Shown piece by piece: positions 1 to 9,455 of a DNA stretch of 64,000 nucleotides. The number at the start of each line of letters is the position of its first letter. Position 1 is the stretch's first letter. Where the stretch lies: NCBI RefSeq assembly GCF_004521915.1, contig NZ_SDKD01000011.1, positions 1-64,000 of the forward strand, given 5' to 3'. Below the pieces are notes generated by a model that was not told the DNA's origin, did not search any database, and saw only the letters and a list, made by a program, of their open reading frames with translations. The translations under genes were made by a program, and so were the position numbers. The stretch is from Brevibacillus migulae (GTDB lineage: Bacteria > Bacillota > Bacilli > Brevibacillales > Brevibacillaceae).

Positions 1-19
1 GATCAAACTCTCCAATAAA
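1..19 (-). rRNA. 16S rRNA, extreme 5' end (partial)
   Basis: Read on the minus strand, the last 19 bases are TTTATTGGAGAGTTTGATC, the conserved start of bacterial 16S rRNA. The rest lies beyond the window. In Bacillus an rRNA operon also follows lysS, so the context agrees. Confidence 0.9.
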
Positions 20-100
20 TTGGTGTTTAATCGTTGCTCAATCTTTAAGCTTGGCTTATTTGAAACAAAGAATTGATTGGTTCGTTTCAACGCTTTCGCT

Positions 101-118
101 GTTCAGTTTTCAAGGAGC
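101..118 (-). promoter_or_regulatory. rrn leader boxA antitermination element
   Basis: On the minus strand this reads GCTCCTTGAAAACTGAAC, very close to the boxA/leader sequence found before Bacillus 16S genes. It lies between the P2 promoter and the 16S start, where NusB/NusE-type antitermination factors would load. Confidence 0.7.
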
Positions 119-138
119 TTCTTTTCAACAACTCTTAT

Positions 139-167
139 ATAATAACAAAGAGCTTCGTGGCTGTCAA
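139..167 (-). promoter_or_regulatory. rrn promoter P2
   Basis: The -35 TTGACA (162-167) and -10 TATTAT (139-144) are separated by exactly 17 bp on the minus strand. The promoter points into the 16S gene. This is a near-consensus sigma-A promoter, as expected for the proximal rrn promoter. Confidence 0.85.
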
Positions 168-198
168 CACATTTTATTTGGTTAACAGCGACTTTATT

Positions 199-227
199 AA
201 TCTACCACATACCAAGAATCTTGGCAA
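199..227 (-). promoter_or_regulatory. rrn promoter P1
   Basis: The -35 TTGCCA (222-227) and -10 TAGATT (199-204) have a 17 bp spacer on the minus strand. It lies upstream of P2 and reproduces the tandem P1/P2 arrangement of Firmicute rRNA operons. It is weaker than P2 by sequence. Confidence 0.6.
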
Positions 228-303
228 CAGGTAATTTCTGATTAAACCGTTGAATAAGATCAACGTTCATTACTATAACACTGTCATCAGATCGTTTCAA
301 GAA

Positions 304-334
304 GAAAAAAGAAGGCGCCAAGATCGGCACCTTC
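304..334 (-). terminator. intrinsic terminator after lysS
   Basis: On the minus strand AAGGTGCC pairs with GGCGCCTT around a 6-base loop, followed by a T-rich run. It sits just after the lysS stop and insulates lysS from the rrn promoters. Confidence 0.8.
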
Positions 335-344
335 CCTTCACTTA

Positions 345-1955
<1,611 letters not shown>

Positions 1956-2432
1956 TTAGAGTTTGATCTCGAGAATTTCGTATTGAATCACACCTGCAGG
2001 TACATGTACGTCTACAGTAGCACCTTTTGCCTTGCCGAGCAATGCCTGGCCTACAGGAGATTCGTTGGAGATCTTGTTGTTCATCGGATCGGATTCCGCT
2101 GAACCTACGATCGTGTAATCGACGATATCCCCAAACTCCAAATCTTTCAGTCGAACTGTGGAGCCAACGCTTACTACGCCGGTATCTACGTCCTCGTTGG
2201 TGATGATCCGCGCATTGCGCAGCATTTTTTCGAGTGTAAGAATGCGGCCTTCAATGAAAGCCTGCTCATTTTTCGCTTCTTCGTATTCGGAGTTCTCGCT
2301 GATATCGCCATAGCTGATCGCTTCTTTAATGCGAGCGGCTACTTCTTTGCGTTTAACCGTTTTCAAATCTTCAAGCTCTTGCTCCAGTTTCGCAAGACCT
2401 TCTGGTGTGAGAATAACCTCTTTTTCGGACAT
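1956..2432 (-). CDS. greA: transcription elongation factor GreA
   Basis: GreA rescues backtracked RNA polymerase by stimulating its intrinsic cleavage of the nascent RNA. The protein has 158 residues, the usual length. The N-terminal coiled coil carries the acidic tip ([16 protein letters not shown], about residues 43-58), and an FKBP-like C-terminal domain includes the PVGQALLGK segment. The start is ATG with a GGGGGA ribosome site. It lies between dusB and lysS, has its own terminator on each side, and may be a separate unit. Confidence 0.97.
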   Translation of the reverse strand: MSEKEVILTPEGLAKLEQELEDLKTVKRKEVAARIKEAISYGDISENSEYEEAKNEQAFIEGRILTLEKMLRNARIITNEDVDTGVVSVGSTVRLKDLEFGDIVDYTIVGSAESDPMNNKISNESPVGQALLGKAKGATVDVHVPAGVIQYEILEIKL

Positions 2433-2549
2433 CGCTTAATTCCCCCGTTACAATAAATTCCTAACCCGTACAAAAGTACAAAGGATTATATGTAGTTTTT
2501 GGTCTTATTATACAATAGGTGCGTACGGTGTCAGCATGAATCATAGGTA

Positions 2550-2574
2550 AAGCTGCCAGAAAACCTGGCAGCTT
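2550..2574 (-). terminator. intrinsic terminator after dusB
   Basis: A perfect 10-bp stem, AAGCTGCCAG and CTGGCAGCTT, with a 5-base loop lies 62 bp past the dusB stop on the minus strand. It marks the end of the folate-dusB transcript. The T tract is short. Confidence 0.75.
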
Positions 2575-2635
2575 CATTGCGATAATACTGAGCATTATAG
2601 GATATGAAGATATAGTTGTCAATGTCTGGATACAA

Positions 2636-3664
2636 CTAGTAGCTGACCGCTTCCAGCTGATCTGTATCAGGCATGTCTTCGGCATCCTCAGGACGATTTT
2701 CCACCCAATCCACGTATTCAATCAACGCACGGCGCAAGCCATCCATTGTTTCCACGCTGTTGATCAGATTTTTCGTATAGGTGGAGCCTGGCAGTCCTTT
2801 CAGGTACCAAGCCGCATGTTTGCGCATTTCCAATACGCCCACTCTTTCGCCTTTGAGCGACACCAGGCGTTCTGCGTGCAGCTGGCAGATCTCCATTTTT
2901 TCGCGAGCGGACGGTTCAGGCGCCAGCTCACCCTTTGTAAGGTATTGCACGGTACGGTAAAGCATCCAAGGATTGCCCAAAGCAGCACGGCCGATCATGA
3001 CACCATCGCAGCCTGTCATATCCAGCATGCGGCGCGCGTCTTCCGGCGAAGCAACGTCACCATTTCCGATGACCGGAATGTTGACCGCTTGTTTCACTTT
3101 GCCAATCCAGTTCCAGTCTGCTTTGCCCTTGTACATTTGCACACGGGTACGACCGTGAACGGCAATGGCTTTTGCACCTGCACGTTCGACCGCTTGGGCA
3201 TTTTCGATGGCATACAGATGCTCCTCGTCCCAACCCAAACGCATTTTAACCGTAACCGGCTTATCGACAGCATCCACTACGCTTGACACCACTTCATAGA
3301 TTTTGTCGGGATCAAGCAGCAGACGCGCCCCTGCATCACAGCTCGTAATTTTCGGAACCGGGCAGCCCATGTTGATATCGATAATATCCGCATTGGTATA
3401 TTTGTCGACGTGTTTCGCCGCTTCGACAAGCGTCTCCTTGTCACCGCCAAAAATCTGCAGGCTCAACGGCTTTTCACGCTCGTCGACAAACAGCATATCC
3501 ATCGTCTTTTTATTCCCGTGCACAATACCTTTGTCGCTTACCATTTCCGCACAGACCAGACCAGTCCCAAACTCTTTGGCAATCAGGCGAAAAGCAGGGT
3601 TGCACACGCCCGCCATCGGAGCCAGGACCACGTTGTTCTTCAATTCAATGTTACCGATTTTCAT
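2636..3664 (-). CDS. dusB: tRNA-dihydrouridine synthase DusB
   Basis: This FMN enzyme reduces uridine to dihydrouridine in tRNA D-loops. The 342-residue TIM-barrel protein begins with the family signature VVLAPMAGV. The catalytic cysteine in NMGCP is Cys101, and the FMN phosphate-binding segment is IGNGDV. The ATG at 3664 follows GGAGGG. It is the yacF counterpart downstream of yazB and folK, as in Bacillus. The C-terminal tail is acidic and not conserved in kind. Confidence 0.95.
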   Translation of the reverse strand: MKIGNIELKNNVVLAPMAGVCNPAFRLIAKEFGTGLVCAEMVSDKGIVHGNKKTMDMLFVDEREKPLSLQIFGGDKETLVEAAKHVDKYTNADIIDINMGCPVPKITSCDAGARLLLDPDKIYEVVSSVVDAVDKPVTVKMRLGWDEEHLYAIENAQAVERAGAKAIAVHGRTRVQMYKGKADWNWIGKVKQAVNIPVIGNGDVASPEDARRMLDMTGCDGVMIGRAALGNPWMLYRTVQYLTKGELAPEPSAREKMEICQLHAERLVSLKGERVGVLEMRKHAAWYLKGLPGSTYTKNLINSVETMDGLRRALIEYVDWVENRPEDAEDMPDTDQLEAVSY

Positions 3665-3710
3665 CTATTGTTACCCTCCTTTGCGAGGCCGTGAAGTTAT
3701 TCTTAAAAAA

Positions 3711-3923
3711 TCACTTATTAGTTATAGCACATAATTCCTCATAATCAACCTGTAAAGTGCTGGCGATCTTGCGCAGCACCGACTCGGTCGGCGTTTTTGT
3801 CCCCCGCTCCAGCGAACCAACGAAGTTCAGCGATACCCCCATCTCATCCGCGAGAGACTGTTGGGTGTGTCCCTTTAGCTTTCGGTAGGAGCGGATCCGG
3901 TATCCAAGTCGAGTGTCCCCCAT
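3711..3923 (-). CDS. yazB: small Xre-type HTH protein (YazB-like)
   Basis: This 70-residue protein is almost wholly one helix-turn-helix of the Cro/Xre type, with segments GHTQQSLADEMGVSLNFVG and SLERGTKTPT. It has no effector domain. The ATG at 3923 has AAGGGGG at the right distance, so I chose it over a 97-residue reading from further upstream. It overlaps the end of folK by 49 bases in another frame. Its position between folK and dusB equals that of yazB in B. subtilis. Its DNA target is unknown. Confidence 0.85.
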   Translation of the reverse strand: MGDTRLGYRIRSYRKLKGHTQQSLADEMGVSLNFVGSLERGTKTPTESVLRKIASTLQVDYEELCAITNK

Positions 3924-4399
3924 ATACGTACCCCCTTTTCGTCTCCCGTCCGATGGATATATTCTTCCATACTCTCTGTATCGAGAAACGTACCGCCTTG
4001 CCACACATCACGGAGAGGCACAAGCACAAAAGCCCGCTCCTTCATGGCCGGATGTGGGATCTGCAAATTTGGCAAATCGATCTGTTCATTGCCATACAAA
4101 ATAATGTCGATGTCGATCACACGAGGGCCCCAGCGAATCAGGCGGACCCGTCCCAACGTTTGCTCAACCGACAGCGCGTGCTCAAGCAGCTCCGTGGGCG
4201 ATAGCTCGGTCTCAATCGCGATGGCCATGTTCAAAAAGGCATCCTGGTCCACATACCCAACCGGATCGGTCTCGTATACCTTGGATACGGCGATCAATCT
4301 GATGCCAGGTGTTGCCGTGAGAGCTTGGATGGCCTCTCGCAAATATTGTTCTCTCGCTCCGACATTAGAGCCCAGAGCCAGGTAGCAAAGCACCGTCAT
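3875..4399 (-). CDS. folK: HPPK, 6-hydroxymethyl-dihydropterin pyrophosphokinase
   Basis: FolK transfers pyrophosphate from ATP to 6-hydroxymethyl-7,8-dihydropterin, giving the substrate for FolP. The protein has 174 residues. The N-terminal LALGSNVG and the signature RWGPRVIDIDIILYG (about residues 90-104), with the magnesium-binding aspartates, are intact. Its ATG directly abuts the folB stop codon, so translation is coupled. The last 16 codons overlap the HTH gene downstream. Confidence 0.96.
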   Translation of the reverse strand: MTVLCYLALGSNVGAREQYLREAIQALTATPGIRLIAVSKVYETDPVGYVDQDAFLNMAIAIETELSPTELLEHALSVEQTLGRVRLIRWGPRVIDIDIILYGNEQIDLPNLQIPHPAMKERAFVLVPLRDVWQGGTFLDTESMEEYIHRTGDEKGVRIWGTLDLDTGSAPTES

Positions 4400-4771
4400 T
4401 TACGCATGTCCCTCTCTTTTTCTAACCATCTCAATAGCGACGCCGTCATAATGGCCATGAATCGGCGGATCTGGTTTGGTTACCTTCACCTTGACTTCGG
4501 CAAAAGGAAATTGGCTCAACAATTGCTCCGCGATCCGACCGGTCAAGGCTTCCACCAGTTTGAACCGCTCTCCCTCGACGATCTCTTTCACCAATGCGTA
4601 CACGTCGGCATAATTGACGGTATCGTGGAGATCGTCGGACCGTGCCGCCCGCGACAGATCGAGAGACAGCTCCAGATCAACATAAAACCGCTGACCGAGC
4701 TGTGCCTCTGCCGGAAAAACCCCATGGTAGCCATAGAAGGACATCCGCTGAAAATAAATCTTGTCCATCAA
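4400..4771 (-). CDS. folB: dihydroneopterin aldolase
   Basis: FolB cleaves 7,8-dihydroneopterin to 6-hydroxymethyl-dihydropterin and glycolaldehyde in folate synthesis. The 123-residue protein shows the family start (DKIYFQRMSFYGYHGVFPAE, with the catalytic-site Tyr/Glu region) and the C-terminal KPDPPIHGHYDGVAIEM. It overlaps folP by four bases (ATGA) and abuts folK, so all three are translationally coupled. Confidence 0.96.
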   Translation of the reverse strand: MMDKIYFQRMSFYGYHGVFPAEAQLGQRFYVDLELSLDLSRAARSDDLHDTVNYADVYALVKEIVEGERFKLVEALTGRIAEQLLSQFPFAEVKVKVTKPDPPIHGHYDGVAIEMVRKREGHA

Positions 4772-5610
4772 TACGTCCCCCTCAGCATCGCATCCATCAT
4801 TTTGGCAACCCGTTTCATTTCCTTCACATCATGGACCCGCACCATATGACAGCCGCGTTCGATGCCAAGCGCGACTGTCGCTGCAGTCCCTTCTACGCGC
4901 TGATCAACCGGCAGATCCAATACTTTGCCGATCATCGACTTGCGTGAGGTCGCAAGCAGCACCGGATAGCCGAGGGCGACCAGTTCGTCCAACCGGCGCA
5001 TCGTCTCCAGATTTTGATCCAACGTTTTTGCAAATCCGATGCCTGGATCCAGAATGATCTTGTCTTCCTTCACACCGGCATCCTGTGCGATCTTCACCGA
5101 TTCGTGCAGGTCATGCAAGAAGTCCGTGTAAAAATCGGCATAGTCCATATTGTCCCGATTGTGCATCAGGATGATCGGAACGTCCCATTTGGCTGCTACC
5201 TCTGCCATGCGGGGATCTTTTTTCGCCCCCCACACGTCATTGATGATATGGGCGCCAGCCTCGATTGCCCGATCCGCCACCTCTGCTTTGTATGTGTCAA
5301 TCGACAAAGGCACCTTGCACTCCCCTGCCAGGGCGCGGATGACCGGAATCACCCGATCCAGCTCCTCCGCTGCCTCGACGGGTGCAGAACCTGGCCGTGT
5401 CGACTCCCCGCCGATGTCCAGGATATCCGCTCCTGCGGCGACCAGCTCCCGTGCATGTGCCACTGCCTGATCGAGATCGACGTAACGGCCACCGTCCGAG
5501 AAGGAATCCGGTGTAACATTCAAAATCCCCATGATCAGGGTGCGTTCACCAATCGGCAGCGTCAGATCCCGACAGACGAGCTGTCGTCTTGTTGTTATGG
5601 CCACTTCCAT
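4768..5610 (-). CDS. folP: dihydropteroate synthase
   Basis: FolP joins 4-aminobenzoate to hydroxymethyl-dihydropterin pyrophosphate and is the sulfonamide target. The TIM-barrel motifs are complete: IMGILNVTPDSFSDGG, DIGGESTRPG, IDTYK, INDVWG, DPGIGFAKT and TSRKS. The ATG at 5610 (280 residues) lies after GGGGAACGGAG. An in-frame ATG at 5631 lacks a ribosome site but cannot be excluded. Its pABA comes from pabA/pabB/pabC, whose genes are split by the tat-phoX insertion upstream. Confidence 0.96.
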   Translation of the reverse strand: MEVAITTRRQLVCRDLTLPIGERTLIMGILNVTPDSFSDGGRYVDLDQAVAHARELVAAGADILDIGGESTRPGSAPVEAAEELDRVIPVIRALAGECKVPLSIDTYKAEVADRAIEAGAHIINDVWGAKKDPRMAEVAAKWDVPIILMHNRDNMDYADFYTDFLHDLHESVKIAQDAGVKEDKIILDPGIGFAKTLDQNLETMRRLDELVALGYPVLLATSRKSMIGKVLDLPVDQRVEGTAATVALGIERGCHMVRVHDVKEMKRVAKMMDAMLRGTY

Positions 5611-5667
5611 CGTCTCCGTTCCCCATTGCATATTGTCGATAGCATACCATATTTTTTGCCGGAAATT

Positions 5668-6507
5668 CTACAGGGCGACTGCATCGCGATATGCTTCGCG
5701 CAGCCTCTTGGTTACTGCTCCATAAGCGGTCGGCAGCATGTTTCCATCGATTTGCGAGACAGGGACAATCTCCTGGATGGAGTTCGTCACAAAGACCTCG
5801 TCTGCGCCATACAGCTGATCCAATGGATACAGCCCCTCCTGCCATGGGATGCCCAGCTGCCGTGCCAGCGTGAGGACAAAGCCTCTTGTCACACCCTCCA
5901 AAATGCCCGCTGCTGTGGATGGTGTATACAAGATGTGATCACGCACCCAAAACACATTGCTGACCACCCCTTCCGCTACATATCCTTCCCGTGTCAGCAA
6001 AAGCCCCTCCACCTGCAAATCGGGTCCCGCTTCCTGCTTGGCGAGGACATTATTCAGGAAATTATGGGACTTGTAGCGTCGCTGTCCTTCTGGCGTCTGG
6101 CGCGGGATGCTTACCGTTTGTAGCCGCTTGGCGGATGGGTGTGCGGGGATCGGAGCAACCGGCTTTACAAAAATAAAGAGGGATGGCTTTGTGTAGGGGC
6201 CAGCGATCAACCCGACCCCTTCTGCACCCCCTGTCACATTGAGCCTGACATACGCATCCTGAAGCCCATTCGCCTGCACGGTATGTAAGACCGCTTCCGC
6301 CAAAAAATCAGCAGTCCAATCGTGGGTGATATGCAACGCCGAAAGCCCGGCCATTAGCCGGGCAACGTGCTCCTTCCATAAAAACAGCTTACCGTCATAG
6401 ATACGGACCGTCTCAAAGAGGCCCACACCGTAAAGAAAGCCATGATCCATGACGGATACCACTGCGTTTTCTTCAGAAACAATTTCTCCATTGATATAGA
6501 GTAACAT
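5668..6507 (-). CDS. pabC: 4-amino-4-deoxychorismate lyase
   Basis: PabC is a class IV PLP enzyme that splits aminodeoxychorismate to 4-aminobenzoate and pyruvate. The 279-residue product has the fold-type IV signature: VMDHGFLYGVGLFET, the PLP lysine in RRYKSHNFLNN (Lys146), EGVVSNVFW, GVTRG and EVFVTNS. The ATG at 6507 has GGTGA upstream; an in-frame GTG further up does not. In B. subtilis it follows pabA directly. Here 6.4 kb separates them. Confidence 0.93.
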   Translation of the reverse strand: MLLYINGEIVSEENAVVSVMDHGFLYGVGLFETVRIYDGKLFLWKEHVARLMAGLSALHITHDWTADFLAEAVLHTVQANGLQDAYVRLNVTGGAEGVGLIAGPYTKPSLFIFVKPVAPIPAHPSAKRLQTVSIPRQTPEGQRRYKSHNFLNNVLAKQEAGPDLQVEGLLLTREGYVAEGVVSNVFWVRDHILYTPSTAAGILEGVTRGFVLTLARQLGIPWQEGLYPLDQLYGADEVFVTNSIQEIVPVSQIDGNMLPTAYGAVTKRLREAYRDAVAL

Positions 6508-6557
6508 CTCGCTCACCCGACTTCTCACGTCTTCATGAGAAAGATGATACCATACCG

Positions 6558-7292
6558 TTATCCAATCATGGCAGTCCCCGCTTCCTCCTTCGCAATGCGC
6601 TTGCGGTGCACCACTCTGGAAATGGTGATGCTGATTTCATACAGAGCGAGCAGCGGAATGATCACCACAATGTCCGAGACCAGATCCGGCGGGGTAATCG
6701 TGATGGAAATCAGGGCCAGCAGAAAGTAGGCAGGCTTGCGCATTTTGGCTAAACGCTGCGGATTGACAATACCCAGGTGACTGAGAAACAGGACCGCCAC
6801 CGGAAGCTCAAAGAGCAGCCCAAAGGGCAGACACATATTAAGCATAAAGGTAAAATAGTCATTCGCCGTGATTTGGATGTTGAAATTCCCGTGCGAAAGG
6901 CCCAGCACAAAATCATACATCATGGGAAACAAGACAAAGTAAGAGAAGCAGATCCCCAAGATAAACAGAAAAAAGGTGGCGGGAATATACATCAGGGTGA
7001 TGCGCCGTTCACGCTCGGTCAAAGCCGGCTCGACAAACCGCCAGATCTGATAAGCAGCTACAGGAATCGTCAACGTAATCGCCCCGATACCGGATAGCTT
7101 CATATAAATCGACAAAATATCCGTAGGTCCCAGGATCGTTAGCGCTTCGTCTGCATCATTTGCCAGAAAGTCATGAATCTTGTCGACATATAAAAAACAG
7201 AGAATCAGACTGATGACAAACGTAAAGAAGGTAATCAGCAAACGCTTGCGCATATCCGCGAGATGGTCCAGCACATTCATTTTTTGTTTCAC
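6558..7292 (-). CDS. tatC: Sec-independent protein translocase TatC
   Basis: TatC is the six-helix membrane receptor for twin-arginine signal peptides. The 244-residue protein has the cytoplasmic N-terminus (VLDHLADMRKRL, equivalent to the conserved HLxELRxR), six hydrophobic segments and the conserved FVEPALTERER loop. The start is a GTG; an in-frame ATG at 7280 is also possible. It is downstream of tatA and phoX, so the three form a cargo-plus-translocase cassette. Confidence 0.95.
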   Translation of the reverse strand: MKQKMNVLDHLADMRKRLLITFFTFVISLILCFLYVDKIHDFLANDADEALTILGPTDILSIYMKLSGIGAITLTIPVAAYQIWRFVEPALTERERRITLMYIPATFFLFILGICFSYFVLFPMMYDFVLGLSHGNFNIQITANDYFTFMLNMCLPFGLLFELPVAVLFLSHLGIVNPQRLAKMRKPAYFLLALISITITPPDLVSDIVVIIPLLALYEISITISRVVHRKRIAKEEAGTAMIG

Positions 7293-7350
7293 ACCCAGAA
7301 CAACTCCTGTTTCTTTAAATCATGGCTCTCCATACCTGGCATGCCGTCGT

Positions 7351-7381
7351 GAAAAAAGGCAGTGCGAAGTCGCACTACCTT
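7351..7381 (-). terminator. hairpin between tatA and tatC (partial terminator)
   Basis: On the minus strand an 11-12 bp stem (AAGGTAGTGCGA with TCGCACTGCCTT) overlaps the tatA stop codon and is followed by six T. It looks like an intrinsic terminator placed inside the tatA-tatC unit. It could lower tatC expression relative to tatA. Confidence 0.75.
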
Positions 7382-7586
7382 ATGTCTCTTTCTTTGCCGG
7401 TGCAGAAGGAGCCGAAGGAGCTGGAGACTCCTCATCGTCTTTGGTCAACTCTTTCGCAGCCGTTTTAAACTCCGTCAAGGTTCGACCAAATGCCCGCCCA
7501 ATCTCCGGCAATTTGCTTGGTCCAAAAATGACCAGCGCAATAATCAAGATTAGAATCAATCCTGGAATCCCGATGCTCGATAGCAT
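7380..7586 (-). CDS. tatA: twin-arginine translocase subunit TatA
   Basis: TatA forms the protein-conducting oligomer of the Tat system. The 68-residue product has a short N-tail, one membrane helix (about 6-21), the hinge [14 protein letters not shown] and an amphipathic helix, then a Pro/Ala/Ser-rich charged tail. Gram-positive Tat pairs use such a bifunctional TatA with TatC. It lies just downstream of the phoX-like gene. Confidence 0.95.
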   Translation of the reverse strand: MLSSIGIPGLILILIIALVIFGPSKLPEIGRAFGRTLTEFKTAAKELTKDDEESPAPSAPSAPAKKET

Positions 7587-7607
7587 GCTGCCTACACTCC
7601 CTTACGA

Positions 7608-9248
7608 TTAGAAGCCTGTTACTGCAATGACGCCAGGCAATGCGACCGAGCTTCCGCCTTTTGGCCAGTGGCTGGTTGGCTTGTCATAAGCCTGCAGGTT
7701 TTCACCGGGATGCTGTACCGACAGGAAAAGCGTGGTCTCATCCGGCGTAAACCAAGGGCCAGTCATCTCCGCGCCAACAGGGGCAGAGGCAAACTGCTCC
7801 ACTTGTCCTTTGTTAGAGCCGCTGGTCGGAACAAAGAACACCCCATTGTTACCGAAGCTTTTGTAGATGCCCGTGTTCATCGAGCTGGAGGAAATATCGG
7901 TAACCACCCAGAGGTTCCCCGCGCTGTCAAAAGCCATATTGTCCGGAGCAGCAAATCCGCTTTGCGGTCCGCCTGTCGCAAAAATTTCAAAGGTAAAATC
8001 AGTGCCTGCATGGTTGTCATTGCTTTCAAACATACGCACAATCTGTCCGTAGAAGTTGCCATGCTTGGAGTTGTTGGTCATGGAGATGAAGATAGAGCCA
8101 TCGATCGGATGAACCTCTACGTCTTCCGGACGGTCCATCGCGGTCGCACCTGCTGCTTTTGCAGCTTCACGGCAGTTCACCAGCACATCTGCCTGTGTTT
8201 GGAACAGCGGCTTTTTGTCTGCATCGACAGCCTTTTGCAACGCTTCGTTTTTCGCCAAATCAAGGGCTACCCACTTGCCTTTGCTAAAGTTGGCTACATA
8301 CAGCGTGCCTTCTTCCAAAAGCTTGCTGTTTGCTTTTCCAGCGCTTGGATCATACTTGCCGTTGGACACGTATTTGTACACATACTGGTCGTTGGCGTCG
8401 TCACCCATATACACGACCAGCTGTCCGGTGGAAGCGATGACCATCGCTGTGTTTTCATGGGAAAAACGCCCTAGCGCGGTATGTTTTTTCGGTGTCGATT
8501 TCGGATCGAATGGATCCACCTCAATGACCCAACCATAGTGATTCGCTTCTTGCAGCTTGCAATCTTCTACTACATCCATATAGTTTTCTTCACAGGAAAG
8601 GATCGTATTCCACATCGTGACACCGCCTGAGCAATTGGCGAATGTACCGATGACTTCTTTGGCAATCGATTTGGCGGGTCCTGTCAATTCATGCTTGGTC
8701 AGTCCGCTTACACGGCGGCCGTATTTGGAATCGGACACCAGCTTCCATTTGCCGTTTTCCTTTTTGATCTCGATAACCGATCCGCCCAACGCGTACAAAT
8801 ATTTCTCGATTTGTTCAGGCGTACGTTTATTTTCTTCTGCGGCGTTGAGCACGTCATACCCGGTAACGTAATATTCCAGTTCACCGAGATATTCATGGTT
8901 GGTCCAGAGCAGGCCATGATTCGGATTTCCATCAATCGGCAGGAAGCAGTTAAAGTCGGCATTGAAGCCGAATGTATCCCCTGCGGAGTTGATTTTGTCA
9001 CCATAGACCGCGACTACATCATAGCGGTATCCGTCCGGCAAGATTACATCGTCTTTTGTGCTTGGTTGAATCGGAGAAAACTTCGGGTTGAATTTTTTCG
9101 GAGTGGTATCCAAACCAAACAGATGATCGGCTGTCTTCCCGGAGATCGTTTCCCCTTTTGCCAAAGCTGGAATACCGGTAGCCAAAGAAGCAAGGGCTGC
9201 TGTACCCGCTCCCAAATACGTCAAAAACTGTCGACGATTTACTTCCAT
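7608..9248 (-). CDS. phoX: Tat-exported PhoX-type phosphatase (DUF839)
   Basis: This is probably a secreted alkaline phosphatase of the PhoX family (beta-propeller, calcium/iron cofactor), releasing phosphate from organic esters. The N-terminus carries a twin-arginine signal (NRRQFLTYLG, then a hydrophobic stretch ending ALAKG). PhoX-like segments include TNHEYL, NCSGG, SCEENYMDV, GRFSHE, MGDD, RPEDVEV and APDNM. The ATG at 9248 is preferred because AGGAG is too close to the ATG at 9257. It precedes tatA-tatC and is headed by PhoP boxes. Confidence 0.9.
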   Translation of the reverse strand: MEVNRRQFLTYLGAGTAALASLATGIPALAKGETISGKTADHLFGLDTTPKKFNPKFSPIQPSTKDDVILPDGYRYDVVAVYGDKINSAGDTFGFNADFNCFLPIDGNPNHGLLWTNHEYLGELEYYVTGYDVLNAAEENKRTPEQIEKYLYALGGSVIEIKKENGKWKLVSDSKYGRRVSGLTKHELTGPAKSIAKEVIGTFANCSGGVTMWNTILSCEENYMDVVEDCKLQEANHYGWVIEVDPFDPKSTPKKHTALGRFSHENTAMVIASTGQLVVYMGDDANDQYVYKYVSNGKYDPSAGKANSKLLEEGTLYVANFSKGKWVALDLAKNEALQKAVDADKKPLFQTQADVLVNCREAAKAAGATAMDRPEDVEVHPIDGSIFISMTNNSKHGNFYGQIVRMFESNDNHAGTDFTFEIFATGGPQSGFAAPDNMAFDSAGNLWVVTDISSSSMNTGIYKSFGNNGVFFVPTSGSNKGQVEQFASAPVGAEMTGPWFTPDETTLFLSVQHPGENLQAYDKPTSHWPKGGSSVALPGVIAVTGF

Positions 9249-9312
9249 GATTGACATCGCTCCTTAAAATTGATGGAAGAATGGAAATATACGGACAAGT
9301 CCGCTCAGTCTT

Positions 9313-9318
9313 ATTGTA
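9313..9318 (-). promoter_or_regulatory. phoX -10 element
   Basis: TACAAT on the minus strand lies 20 bp downstream of the last PhoP box. No good -35 is visible, as is usual for a promoter that depends on an activator bound at the -35 region. Confidence 0.5.
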
Positions 9319-9338
9319 GGTGAGCCCGGTTTCGTCAT

Positions 9339-9397
9339 GGTTAACACAGGTTTAAGAGTTTGTAAATGGTTCCCATCGTTTGTAAACACTGTGTAAA
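9339..9397 (-). promoter_or_regulatory. five PhoP boxes
   Basis: On the minus strand the hexamers are TTTACA (9392-9397), TTTACA (9381-9386), TTTACA (9361-9366), TTAAAC (9350-9355) and TTAACC (9339-9344). Within the pair and within the triplet the spacers are exactly 5 bp, so the repeats recur every 11 bp. The two groups are 14 bp apart. This is the PhoP recognition pattern known from Bacillus, where TT(A/C/T)A(C/T)A repeats are bound by tandem dimers. Confidence 0.85.
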
Positions 9398-9401
9398 TGC
9401 A

Positions 9402-9450
9402 AAAAAAGAGCAGGGTGGCCGCGCTTACCTGCTTGGCTCCCTGCCCACTG
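9402..9450 (-). terminator. probable terminator after the GGDEF-EAL gene
   Basis: A GC-rich imperfect hairpin with outer arms AGCAG/CTGCT is followed on the minus strand by seven T. It separates the cyclic-di-GMP gene from the phoX promoter. Confidence 0.55.
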
Positions 9451-9455
9451 CTTTT

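Noticed and set aside
5014..6123. Long plus-strand frame opposite folP and pabC (369 aa)
   Set aside because: It crosses two well-supported minus-strand genes and shows no motif.
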